64,000 nucleotides of DNA from Aurantiochytrium sp. KH105 (lineage: Eukaryota; Sar; Bigyra; Thraustochytrida; Thraustochytriidae). The notes under the pieces are model-generated. The model was given only the letters and a program-made list of their open reading frames with translations. It was not told where the DNA came from and searched no databases. Positions 45,620 through 55,791 of the stretch are shown piece by piece. Made by a program: the position numbers and the translations under genes. Position 1 is the first letter of the stretch. Each line of letters starts with the position of its first letter. The stretch spans positions 62,001 to 126,000 of the forward strand of contig BGKB01000151.1 in assembly GCA_003116975.1 (NCBI GenBank). The letters are read 5' to 3'.

Positions 45620-47950
45620 TCAGGACTTGGGTGCGCCATTGTTGCGCATGCGAAAGCGCGGGACACGCATTCGCAGCGCCCGCGTGCCAGGCGAAGCCGA
45701 TGAAGGCGTCTCAGAAGCCGACGCAGCGTCTGCGCCCCTGAGGCGCTCAGGCGTTCCCTCGGCGACCTTTTCGAGGCAAGAGTGCTCGGTCTTTTGCTTG
45801 AGTCGCACGGGACCTTCGCTGCGCGCCTCGTTGTCAGTGGACAGACGCTTCTTCGACTTGGTCTTGGATGCGAGATCGTCGTTCTCAACGTCGCGTCCCT
45901 TGTTACGCCCTGCCTCATAGTCCTTGCGAGCGCTGCCAATGACTGCGTCAGCAGACCGTCGCGTTCGGTTTTCCTTGTGACGCACATGCGAACTTGCGTC
46001 GGTATTGCTGCCGCTCAGTGTAGGGATGAAGGATCTTCGTCGCATTTTGGATCGCAAAGATTTGCCGCCATTTGCAGCTTGCACCAGATGCGCCGGGGGT
46101 GGCGGCAAGTCGCGGTCGAGGCCGCGCTGCGCGATCGGCTGTGTTTGCGGTTGCGGGGCCGCCCGCACCTTGGAGGGGCTATGGCTGTGCTGGTGATGCT
46201 CGTTTTTTCGATGATTGTGATGTTTTTGACGAAGGTTTTGCAACTCTCGCTTGTGTTGCCGCACCTCTTGCTCGTGAGCCTCTTGTATTGCGACGAAGCG
46301 CTGTTCTTGCTCGTTGACGACAGTCTGCAGGCGGTTGATCTCCGACGTTTGGTCGCCGGCTCGAGAGCGGAGCATGGTGATTTCTGCGCGTTGCGCAGCT
46401 TCTACGTCGGAGGCAAGCGCAGCCTCTACGGCATTCGCGAGGGCCGCGCGAAGGTCCGCCGTCGGGACTTGAAGCTTTGCGGCCGCGATGCTAGCAAGCG
46501 TGAGATTCTCGGCCTCGAGCTCGGCCACGCGAGTTTGCAGGTCGAGCATGGCCTTTTCGGTCTCGGCGTCGGTGACGACGGCGCTAGCGTCGGGACTGGC
46601 GCTGACGTTGGAGGCTGCGCGCTGCTCGTTTGCAGTGAGCCTGCAGCGGAGCTCTTGGTTTTCTGCTTCAAGCTCTTCAAGACGTTCAGCATCCTCGGAG
46701 CCCATGGAGTTGACGTTGCGTCGCACGGGTGCGGCGACGGACGCCTTGATTTTGATGTCCTTGGCGCGATTTGCGTATTTGAGCGTATTGTGGGACTCCT
46801 CGTAGCACTTGTTGGAAGGGTTGATGGCGGCGATCATGCAGAGACTGGAGTTGCCTTCGAGCGAGGACTTGAGCAAGTGTGTGAGCTTGCTGTCGCGATA
46901 CTTTACGCGTGTGGCCTTGCGGCCCGAGCTGAGGGCATTGATACAGTTTGCAAGGGCGAGGAGCGAACGGTTGATGTTGGCGCCCTCGCGCAGACGCGCG
47001 CCTCTGTTTTGCGTCGCTGCGGCGCGCTCGCTGCCAGCGAGGTCGATGAGGGAAAGCACGGAGGAGATGGCGGTCTTTTTGGGCTTGGGCGCGAGACGGC
47101 GCTTGCCCTTGAAAGGAATGGGTTCAACAAGGACGGATTCAATACGGACTTGGATGACGGCATGCGAGCGGGAGGAAACCTGGTTGGCGGCGGTGCTCTC
47201 CATACGACGGCGCTTGTTGCCACTCTCGAGAAGCTCGAGGACCTGGTCGGTGTTGTTGACGAGGACCTCGGTGAGCCCGAGGACCTTCACCTGAAAATCG
47301 TTGGGGTCCTCGCAAGGCTGCAGAGGTCGCTGCTTGTGAGTGAGGAGATCGTAGATGGTTTCGTTGTAGACTTCGAGGTAGCTGAGCTTGACATTCCACT
47401 CTTTGGTGGCGCCCTGTCCCGACCGCGGATCAAGGTCAAAGTCATCGCGAAGCCGGTCGATGCCGCGAAAGAGGTCAACGAGGGCGCGGGGGATGATGCC
47501 TGGGTCATTGGGGTTTCCGAGCATGGTGTGTGTTTTTCCCGCGCCTGTTGCGCCGTATGCAAAGACGGTGCTGTTGACGCCGCGGAGTGCGTCCATGACG
47601 ATGGCCTGGGTGGTGGCCTCGTAGATATCCTGTTGGGTCGCCTCGCTGCCAAAGACCTGATCAAACTGGTACTCGTGCTGTGCGCCCATTTCGGAGCGTA
47701 GGACGGCGCCTGCGCGGGCTTCTTTGCTGATGCGTACAACTTTGTCCTCACAGAAGCCGCGCACGACGGATCGTTCTCCCCGTTCGATTTCCGTGCTGGA
47801 CAATGGCCGGGTGCGCACGCAGACGGTCATTCTCGCTTCGCTTGCGGCGGCGGTGGCGTTGGTGGCCGCATTGTTGGCGTCTCCGCCCCCCATGCTCTGG
47901 CGCGCCTTGCGCCGTTGCCGTGGTGCGGTGTCCTCGTCGCCGTCGAGCAT
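45620..47950 (-). CDS. Kinesin motor protein, kinesin-8 (KIF18/19-like)
   Basis: The 776-residue protein has an N-terminal motor domain (about 40-400): GATGAGKTHTM P-loop, SSRSHAVIQV switch I, LIDLAGSERAAATQN switch II, YLEVYNETIYDLL and the distal YRDSKLTHLLKSSL. GATGAGKT rather than GQTGSGKT, PGIIPRALVDLF and the neck HNTLKYANRAKDIK are typical of kinesin-8, plus-end-directed motors that regulate microtubule length in spindles and cilia. Coiled coil follows (about 415-560), then a basic tail rich in Lys/Arg/Ser, which in kinesin-8 often binds microtubules. The ATG at 47948-47950 was chosen; the frame extends six codons to a TTG. It lies next to a 5-kb apparently gene-free region. Confidence 0.93.
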   Translation of the reverse strand: MLDGDEDTAPRQRRKARQSMGGGDANNAATNATAAASEARMTVCVRTRPLSSTEIERGERSVVRGFCEDKVVRISKEARAGAVLRSEMGAQHEYQFDQVFGSEATQQDIYEATTQAIVMDALRGVNSTVFAYGATGAGKTHTMLGNPNDPGIIPRALVDLFRGIDRLRDDFDLDPRSGQGATKEWNVKLSYLEVYNETIYDLLTHKQRPLQPCEDPNDFQVKVLGLTEVLVNNTDQVLELLESGNKRRRMESTAANQVSSRSHAVIQVRIESVLVEPIPFKGKRRLAPKPKKTAISSVLSLIDLAGSERAAATQNRGARLREGANINRSLLALANCINALSSGRKATRVKYRDSKLTHLLKSSLEGNSSLCMIAAINPSNKCYEESHNTLKYANRAKDIKIKASVAAPVRRNVNSMGSEDAERLEELEAENQELRCRLTANEQRAASNVSASPDASAVVTDAETEKAMLDLQTRVAELEAENLTLASIAAAKLQVPTADLRAALANAVEAALASDVEAAQRAEITMLRSRAGDQTSEINRLQTVVNEQEQRFVAIQEAHEQEVRQHKRELQNLRQKHHNHRKNEHHQHSHSPSKVRAAPQPQTQPIAQRGLDRDLPPPPAHLVQAANGGKSLRSKMRRRSFIPTLSGSNTDASSHVRHKENRTRRSADAVIGSARKDYEAGRNKGRDVENDDLASKTKSKKRLSTDNEARSEGPVRLKQKTEHSCLEKVAEGTPERLRGADAASASETPSSASPGTRALRMRVPRFRMRNNGAPKS

Positions 47951-48998
47951 GGGCGAATCCAAGGGCAAAAAGCCAAGGGCGAAGTGACTTTGCTTGCTTG
48001 CTTTCTTGCTTGCTTGCTTGCTTGCCTTTTTTTCGTTGCACGATGTTTGTTTGGCCGGCTTTGCTCTGCTCGGCTCGGCTTGGCTCTGCTCGGCTCGACT
48101 TGGCTCGACTTGGCTCGACTTGGGCCTAGAGCGTCGCGACGCGAGACGACGGCTACGTGGGACGGCTCACCCCCGGCAAGGCGCGTCTGGGCGACCGCGC
48201 TGCGTCAGCGTGCGATCGGGTCTCCCGCGCTCAGGCGCGCCGCAACAGCTGTGCCGTGCAGATGACGGTTACACATTTTTTGGCGCTGCACTCTGCTCTG
48301 TATAGATTGGCCTATCCATCTACTAGGCCTGCTAGTAGTAGGCTGCTAGTAGGAGTATTCTCAACCATCATGGCTTTGGCAGAGTTTGGTGATCTGCATG
48401 GCATGCCAGCGCCCACCTCGCATCGACGGAGGCCGCTGTCACAGGCATGATGCAATCGCTTGTAGACTACCGTTCATCATAAAGGGCGCCCATTCTAATG
48501 ATGATCGTGATCAGTGCGATCAATATGAGGGCACGTGCGGCGGGACCCGAGGCGCGTGCCGTCTGTCGTTTTGTAGAAGCTACCATCCATGGATGGCCGG
48601 GCCCACTTGCCTCGAAAGCGATTGCGCATCTTGCGTGGCGCTGACTGTGAGGTCGTAGGAGGCCAAGACCCGCCGGTAGAGCGAGTCAACTGCGAGGTTG
48701 CACGACGTCTGCGCGTGACACTGGGATCCGCTCCGCTCTGGTCTGCTTCGGTTTGGTTTGGTCTGCTTGTTGACGATCGACGTCGACGCAGCGCGTCGCG
48801 AATCTTTTCCTCATTCGACGACGAAAATGTCGGCCTGCGCGGCATTTCTGCGTGCCGCGGGATCCCCGTCCGTCGCTGCTGTCGACCCGCCAATGTAATC
48901 AATCTCACCGCGGGGCGTCAGCCAGGCTCTCCTCTACCCTGAATGACAATGAATCCATCTGGGCTGCTGCTACCCTGATCAATCAAATCGATCGATCG

Positions 48999-49078
48999 AT
49001 CAATCGATTGATCAAAAGCATCGATCGATTGATCAAAAGCATCAATCGATTGATCAAAAGCATCGATTGATCAAAAGC
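48999..49078. repeat. 21-bp tandem repeat with TTGATCAA palindrome
   Basis: Three full units (ATCRATCGATTGATCAAAAGC at 48999, 49020 and 49041) and one partial unit of 17 bp (49062-49078) occur in a row, preceded by loose ATCGATCG words from about 48977. Each unit carries two palindromic words, ATCGAT and TTGATCAA, so it could bind a dimeric factor. Confidence 0.9.
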
Positions 49079-49834
49079 GACCAAACCGCGCAATCTAGCA
49101 CGCTCGCAATACCCGTGCGCGAAGGACTTGAAGAAAAGAAAGATAAATCCAACGACAACTCGGTCCTTCGCTCGATCGATGGCGAACGACGCGGCGCCGC
49201 GCGTCGTCGCCCGACGCGCCGCAACACAGGCCATCATGGTCTTATACTAGGGCCTAGGCCTAGTACAGACAGACAGATCGATCAAAAGATAGCCCAGTCT
49301 ATCTCGTCCTACGCGGACAGGCTAACATGTAAACGAGAGGCGCGAAGGAGGCCGCCTCCCGCGCCGCGTCATGGGCGAGCGGGGCCGCGCTCGCTCTGCG
49401 CTGCTGCTGCTGCGCTGCGGACTGCGGAGAGAGCGCGCGGCGCGTCCCTCCCTCCCTCGGGCGGCGGGCTCCAGCACGCGGCCGGCGAGATCCGAGGAGC
49501 AGCGCAGGCAGACAGGCAGGGCGAGTAGGCGCGAGCAAGCATTCGCGCGTCGCATTCCAGCGCGGGTCTTTCGCCGCCTGTCAGAATGAAAGACAGCCGC
49601 ATGCGCTGCTCACCCTCCGCCCTCCTGCCTCGCGTCGCCTGCCTCGCGTCGCCTGCCTCGCGTCGCCTGCCTCGCGTCGCCCCGCCGCGCTCCTCCGCGC
49701 CGCCGCCGGGCGGGCGGGCGGGCGGGGAAGCCCGGGCCCGCGGCCGCGACGCGAGGCGACCGACCGGGCGCGGGCGGGGCTCCTGTGCCGCAGTGCGACT
49801 CCGAGGCCCTCCCTTCCTCTCTAACCGTGGCGAG

Positions 49835-49892
49835 AAGGAAGGAAGGAAGGAAGGAAGGAAGGAAGGAAGGAAGGAAGGAAGGAAGGAAGGAA
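49835..49892. repeat. (GGAA)n microsatellite
   Basis: About fourteen tandem copies of a 4-bp purine unit in non-coding DNA. Confidence 0.92.
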
Positions 49893-50525
49893 GAAGAAAG
49901 AAAGAAGCGGGCGGCCGTTAGAACGGGCGCGGAGGAGCGAGGGACTGGGACTCGTTTTCTCGCGTTGCGAAGACGATCCGCGCGGAAACGATGAAAGCCA
50001 CAGCCACAGGCACGGCGCAGTGCGGGCGGGCCCCGGGATCCTCCGGGCGCGGCCGGCAGGTAGCCCAGGAAGGCGGCGTTGTCAAGGACGTGCGGACCGC
50101 CGTCAAGACTGGTGGAGCGAGCGAGCGAGCAAGCAAGCAAGAAAGCAGGGCTGGGCCGGGCGGGATGAGGCGGCTCGCCGTTGGGCGGAGAGGTTTTAGC
50201 TTAGCTTAGCGCGGCCCCGGCAGGCTCTCTCGACGCCGGGCGGAGATGAGATGAGGTGAGATGCGATGCGAATGCGTCCCGAGGCTGGAGACGGAGAAGG
50301 TGGCGAGCCTTGACGCGGTGAGGAGGAGGCGAGGAGTCTGTCGTTGTGGAAGAAGGATGTGGCATGGCGATGACGAGGATGGTTTCGAAGCCGTGCGTGC
50401 AGCAAGAAGCAGTCCCAAACTCTCTCCCCAGGCGATTGGTCGATCGTGCTCTCCTTTTCTCTGCTTTGCTTTCCTCTCGCTGGCCAACCAACTGTCTAAT
50501 AACAAACAAAAAAACAAACTGACGG

Positions 50526-50537
50526 CTGGCTGGCTGG

Positions 50538-50574
<37 letters not shown>
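50526..50574. repeat. (GGCT)n microsatellite
   Basis: About twelve copies of a 4-bp unit with one interruption (CTCG near 50539). Confidence 0.88.
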
Positions 50575-50575
<1 letters not shown>

Positions 50576-50718
50576 TGCCCTCCGGCTGACTAACCGCTAC
50601 AACTGACCCGAGGCTCCATGCCGCGTCGGCGGCGAAGCGCAAAGAGGAGCGCCAAGGCGAGCACGAAGTGTCGGCGGCAGCGGCCGAGTGGTCGCTGGCG
50701 AGAGTGAGCAGCGGGCGC

Positions 50719-50761
50719 GGAAAGGAAAGGAAAGGAAAGGAAAGGAAAGGAAAGGAAAGGG
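50719..50761. repeat. (GGAAA)n microsatellite
   Basis: About eight copies of a 5-bp purine unit. Confidence 0.9.
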
Positions 50762-52939
50762 AAACGTCAAGTTGAAAGAAAGACGCTGCTCCGAACGGCA
50801 CGGTCGGCGGCGGGCGACAATCAGGCCGCACGCCGGGTCTTTCACTTTCGGACCGTCGGCCGTTTGCGTGAGCGCGGTGTGGGCGGGGAGGGGCGCTGTA
50901 GGGTGCGGGGGTGCGAGGGGCCAGCGGGGCGAAAGACCGCCGCGTCTTTCCAGCAGCGAGGCGAGGGGAGGGGAAAGGAGGGGGGAGATGCGGGCGGAGG
51001 AAGGGGGGGAGGACAAGGCGGCGAGAAGCTGCGATGCGTCCGCGTGGCGATGCGCCACTGCGCACTGTGGGATCAAGTGTACACTGGCGAGCGGGCGAAG
51101 CAGGTGGCGCGGTGCCCTCACCTGGATCTGGTGCGGGTTCTATCCTCTGAGCCTTTGAGGGCAACCGACGATGTGTCTCGCCCGCAGCGGAACGGGGCTG
51201 CGGGATCGCGCGGACGCGGAGTCCGGGCGCGGTCCTGGCTGGCCAATTTGCGTCGTGTGCGAGAGTTCGACTTGAGGCGCGAGGCGGGCAAATCCAGTAT
51301 GGGCAATCACACAGTCGAACAAACTGCAGCAGACGGCACACTGACTGCTTGACTGGCCGAACGGCGGCTGCGGGAATAAAGTAGGAAAGCAGGAAGTGAC
51401 AGAGGGAAAGCGCTGGAGAGGGAGGGAGGGAGGCTGAGGGGGCGACGGAGGAGAGCGGAGGTGGGCACGTCAAGCGCGCAGTGCAAGTGCGAGAAAGGAA
51501 AAGAGCAAGTCGGCAAAGAGGCGGGAGGCGGAGAGAATGAGTGTAAGAAAGACGGCGGCGAATGAAAGAAAAGAAAGACTGGCATTGATTGCCAACCAAG
51601 TTGACAGTGAGTGAATAAATGAATGACAGTGAATGCATGCATGAGGGAATGAACGAATGGAAGCAGGAAAGAAAGGAAAAGTATAGGCAGGCCGCGAGGA
51701 AAAAGAAGAAGCGAAGAAGGAATTCAAATCCTGTTCTATTTCTCGTTGACGCGAGTCCGCGCGGCCGCCTGACCCGCCGCACCCCGCCCCGCCCCGCTCT
51801 GCGCTGCGCTACGCTGCGCCTCGCCTCGCCTCGGACCGGACCGGCCGGCCAGCGAGCGAGCAGACGGAGACGCCGACGGCCCGGAGGTCGGGTCTCGCTC
51901 GGGCACGGGCTGCTCTCTCTCGCCCCGTCTCGCTCTCCCGCGGTGCATCGCGGGACCGCGCGCACTGCAGGCTGGCCCGCCCGCCGCCCGCCTCCTGCCT
52001 GCGCGGGCGCGGCCAGGCCCGGCGCGGCGCGGCGCGGCGCGGGCGAGCCCCGCGCGCCCGGCCCCTGCGCGCGCGCTCGCGCTCGCGGCCGCGCGGCTGG
52101 GCCAGGCCCGCCTGCCTGCGCGCTCGCTGTAGCGCAGCTAGCTAGCTGGCTAAGCTAGCGGGCGCGAGCTGGAGCGAGCTCGCCAGGCCCGGCGAGCCGG
52201 CGCGAGTCCCGACGCCCCGCCTCTCTCCGGTTCCTTCGCGGCGCGGCGCCGCGTCCGCCTCCCTCCGAGCCTCGCCCCGCGGGCTCTGCCCGCTCTGCTC
52301 CGCGCGCCGCCCGCGAGCGACGGCCGGCAGGCAGGAGGGCGCGAGCCGCAGCCTCTTGCGGCGCGGTCCCGGTCCTGGTGTCCCTTCCTGGGCCTTCTTC
52401 TTCTTTCTTTCTTTCTTTCCTGCTTTCCTTCTTTCTCTCCCTGGCCTCTTTTTCCCCTTCTTTCTTTCTTTCTTTCTTCTCTGTCTCTCTCTCTTTCCGC
52501 CGAGCCGAGCCGAGCCGACCGCGCTTTCCGCGGCCGCCCTAAATCGTGCACAGCGCGCTCTGCGGCGCGGCCGCGCGAGGCGAGCGAGGCGAGGTAGCGA
52601 AGCCGCGGCGGCGGCGGCGGCGGCGCAGGAGCGAGAGGCGCGCGGCGCGCGCGCAGAGGGAGAGCGCGCCTTGCGCGGCGCGAGGGAGATCAACGGGCAG
52701 GCAGCCCGCGCGGTCCGTGCAGGGCCGCGAGCACGCGAACTTTGACGAGCAAGGCGCGAGGCTCTACTCGCTGCCGCGCACCCCTGGCTGCGTCCGCGAG
52801 GACCTCGGAGCGAACGAGCGCGTGAACAAGCGAGCGAACGAGCGTGCGTGCGTGCGTTGGCGGCAAACAAAGCCAAACCCAAGCCAGCGCGCAAAGACCG
52901 AAAAAGACAAATAGGAGCGAGAAAGACAAGCAAGCCACC

Positions 52940-55282
52940 ATGTACGTGGTAGACGAAGGCAAAAGCAAGGTGGTGGAGATCGGCGTGTACATATTGGAGA
53001 CGCTGGGGTCAGTGGGCCTCCCCGCCGACCAGGTGACGCAGGTCCTGCTACGCTACACAAACCTGCCGCACCCGAACAGAGGAAAGCTCACGAACGGCAG
53101 CAGCGGCACGGGCGACGACAAGAAAAAGAAAAAGTCCTCGTCAAAACGAAGGAGACGCCGCGCGCGCGAAGCACTCATCGCCGCAAAATCAAGAGAAACC
53201 AAAATTCTCAGACAAGCGCAAGAAGACGCGAGGAGACGCAAGCTGACTCGCACCGATGGCGCCTCCGGGAAAAAGGACCTCTTCCAGCGCGCCATGCGCT
53301 TCGTCGTCGAGGCCAGGAATAGCAGTCCCCAACAAATCATTAGCCGCATCCTCTTTTACCTCGCCGATGCCCTCGGAGAGTCCCTCGACGACCCGAGCAA
53401 AAGAGACCTCGAACGCGCCGTCGACGCCTTCATGGAGGAGGCGCACTTTCAACGAAATCGCGGCGTCAAGGTAGGACGTCTCGCACCACACTTTGGAAAG
53501 TCTGTCACGGGCGTCGTGCTTTCCTACCGCGAGCGCGACGACCTCCAGCTACCGCCTTCTGTTCTCAGCCGAATTCGGCGCGGCATGCACTTTGAAATCC
53601 CTGTGCGCCCCTTTGACGCAACTGTACAGCTACTCCCTCCTCCACACGTGCGCAAGCGCAACGCTTCATACGCCATCCAAGATAAAGACTACGCGCACCA
53701 AGGTCAGCATCACCAGCAAGCACTAGCACGCAGACGTGCCGCGCTCGCGCAACAGCAACATCAACATCACCTGCAGCAACAACAGCAGCAACAACAACAC
53801 TACCACCACCATCACCACCACCACCACCACCACCATCACCACTACGAGCGTCCCGGTGTCAAGTCCGGCTCGCGCAAAGATCGCCCCGAAGATGACAACG
53901 ATCATATCGACGAGACCGATCTCGACGAGGAGGCTGCCCTGGCCGAAAACCTTGACCTCATGCAGCACGTCGAGGAAAACGACTTTGTCAGTCGTCTCAT
54001 GGCGAGCCGCATCTCGTCGGAATCCCCGACCGCCGCTGCAGCTTCCTCCTTGGCCTCGTCAGCCGGCAATGGCTCGCCCACCACCGCAAACTCTCAAACA
54101 AGCCAGTGCGTGGTCCCTTGCTCGCCCAAGTCCTTTCCGGCCACACCAGACTCGCGCTCCGCCGTGCTCGATTACTCTCTCGCCTTTACCGAAAACGTGC
54201 TCTGGCGCGCCCGCGACGAGCTTCGCGGGGAACAAGTCTCGGACGATCGTCCGCGCATGGCCATCTTCAACCAGGAGGACGCCCACCCCAAGATCATTCT
54301 CACTTGCGGCGGTCACTGCGCCTCGTTGGATTACTTTATCGGAGCGCGTCGCGCCAGCTTTCAGCGCCAAGACCCCGTGGCCAGCGACAATGCGAATGCG
54401 GCCGCTCAAGAACCCGGCCAGCAGCCCAAGCAGCAGCGCGACATCGCGCGCGCCCCGCTTGCGCAGAAAATTTACCGCTCGGTCCGCGCGGCGCTTGCGC
54501 TCCCCTATGGTCGCACGACGTACTTTGAAATGTGCCCCGTATGGGCCGGCGACGAGACCCCAGATCTCGGCCAGACACCACTGCACGTCTGCGTTGGCCT
54601 CTCGTCCCGCTCCATGGCGCTGCGCAACACGGTGCCTGGCTGCTCGGCCAACACCGCCGGGCTCGACTCTTCTGGCGTTCTTCTCGTCTGCGGCCACCGC
54701 ACGCGCACTACGGCAAAGTTCACCTATGGCAGCGTTGTCGGCGTCTGCGTCCGGGCCTGGATCTCGCACTTGCTAGTCGCATTTTACGTCGATGGCAAGC
54801 AGGTCGCCTGCCACGCGCAGGAGCTGGGCCTTGGCGCGCCCACGAGCAGCAGCAGCGCCGCCGTCGCGGCAAGCTCCACCGCCGGTGCTGCGGGCGGCGG
54901 CCCCGCGACACAACAAGTTAAAAAGACCGCTGTCGACAGCAGCAGCAAGAATGACGACACCTGTAACAATCGCTCGCGGCAGAACCAAGAAGCGGATGGC
55001 GCTGACGGCACAAGCGCCGAGACGTCCGGCTGGCTACAGGCCTTTCCCATTCGCAACCTCGCTGGCGCAGAACCAGCCGCCTTTTATCCCACCGTTTCAC
55101 TCAAGTCCCGCAACGTCAAGGTCTTTGCACACTTTTCGGCCGCAGACATGCGCCACACAGACTTTTCTTCGCCTTATTGGTCTTCCATTTCTCGCTTCGT
55201 TCCTGGCGAGCCTATTTATGCTCTCGATGGCACTCTGCTCTGCGGAGGAGACCATTACCGCGGTCAGTCGACCGCGGAGTGA
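52940..55282 (+). CDS. SPRY-domain protein with basic N-terminal region and His/Gln runs
   Basis: The 780-residue protein starts at an ACCATG context. Residues 1-45 look folded (VVEIGVYILETLGSVGLPAD), then a Lys/Arg-rich stretch (about 55-110) and a helical block to about 220. Gln/His-rich sequence with long Gln and His runs (about 270-305) and an acidic segment follow. The SPRY/B30.2-like domain runs from about 490 to 735: YFEMCPVWAG, LHVCVGLSSRSMAL, FTYGSVVGVCVRAW, LLVAFYVDGKQV and, after a Ser/Ala/Gly-rich insert of about 90 residues, AAFYPTVSLKSRNVKVFAHF. SPRY domains bind partner proteins, for example in ubiquitin ligases or chromatin complexes, but no RING, SOCS or LisH motif is visible. 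The insert inside the domain and the Gln/His runs set it apart. Confidence 0.82.
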   Translation: MYVVDEGKSKVVEIGVYILETLGSVGLPADQVTQVLLRYTNLPHPNRGKLTNGSSGTGDDKKKKKSSSKRRRRRAREALIAAKSRETKILRQAQEDARRRKLTRTDGASGKKDLFQRAMRFVVEARNSSPQQIISRILFYLADALGESLDDPSKRDLERAVDAFMEEAHFQRNRGVKVGRLAPHFGKSVTGVVLSYRERDDLQLPPSVLSRIRRGMHFEIPVRPFDATVQLLPPPHVRKRNASYAIQDKDYAHQGQHHQQALARRRAALAQQQHQHHLQQQQQQQQHYHHHHHHHHHHHHHYERPGVKSGSRKDRPEDDNDHIDETDLDEEAALAENLDLMQHVEENDFVSRLMASRISSESPTAAAASSLASSAGNGSPTTANSQTSQCVVPCSPKSFPATPDSRSAVLDYSLAFTENVLWRARDELRGEQVSDDRPRMAIFNQEDAHPKIILTCGGHCASLDYFIGARRASFQRQDPVASDNANAAAQEPGQQPKQQRDIARAPLAQKIYRSVRAALALPYGRTTYFEMCPVWAGDETPDLGQTPLHVCVGLSSRSMALRNTVPGCSANTAGLDSSGVLLVCGHRTRTTAKFTYGSVVGVCVRAWISHLLVAFYVDGKQVACHAQELGLGAPTSSSSAAVAASSTAGAAGGGPATQQVKKTAVDSSSKNDDTCNNRSRQNQEADGADGTSAETSGWLQAFPIRNLAGAEPAAFYPTVSLKSRNVKVFAHFSAADMRHTDFSSPYWSSISRFVPGEPIYALDGTLLCGGDHYRGQSTAE

Positions 55283-55791
55283 ATACAAATTGACTCAACA
55301 AGGCAAAAATTTGCAAACCTTTTTTCTTTTCTTTTCTGTTCCATTTCTCTTTATACATTGATCCGCAAACGAATTAGATCTGTCGTCGTTTCATTGCATT
55401 GGACTGCACTGCACTGCACTGCACTGCCCTGCCCCATGTTGAAAAAAATAAAGGAAACAAACAAAATGCGTGCATTTGCTGTTCCTCTCGCATTCGTCAG
55501 GGCCGTCCGGGTTTTTAATCCCCAAAAACATGCACCTCAAGGGGAAAAAAAGAGCACGTGAATTTCCAGTGCTTGCCGACGTAACGAGGTGAAATGGAAC
55601 GTGGCGCCCTTCTCTTCCCTTCCCATGCTTGTGTGCTCTCGCTTTCCCCTTTCGCTCTTCTCCCCCTCTCATGCAGGATGCAGTCATCCAAACAAAACTC
55701 AAATTCATCATGTCCGCTTCTCGATACCCTATGTAGTAGAGTACGTACACGCAACCTCATGCCGGCCAGATATGACCACACATGGTCGCTC
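55283..55791. other. Convergent intergenic region
   Basis: This 509-bp gap separates the SPRY and WIPI stop codons. It contains GCACT repeats near 55405-55425 and A-rich runs. No gene is seen. Confidence 0.5.

Larger units (their letters stand above)
47951..52939. other. About 5 kb with no supported gene, rich in simple repeats
   Basis: This is the largest unexplained stretch. It has (GCTT)n near 48000-48025, GGCTC-type repeats (48060-48125), a 21-bp palindrome-bearing tandem repeat (48999-49078), (GGAA)n (49835-49892), (GGCT)n (50526-50574), (GGAAA)n (50719-50761), AAAG/AGGG-rich purine tracts (50960-51010, 51400-51440) and a GGCGC-rich block (52020-52090). All long open frames are low-complexity and GC-driven. 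The distance is long for one shared promoter, so a non-coding RNA gene or a gene with many introns cannot be excluded. Confidence 0.4.

Noticed and set aside
45782-47701. 639-codon plus-strand open frame over kinesin-8
   Set aside because: It is antisense to motor-domain motifs and has no family resemblance of its own.
48999-49078. CRISPR-like array
   Set aside because: Units are directly adjacent with no spacers, and the genome is eukaryotic.
50496-51965. 489-codon minus-strand open frame in the 5-kb gap
   Set aside because: It is low-complexity Ser/Pro/Phe sequence derived from purine repeats, with no domain and no similarity to known proteins.
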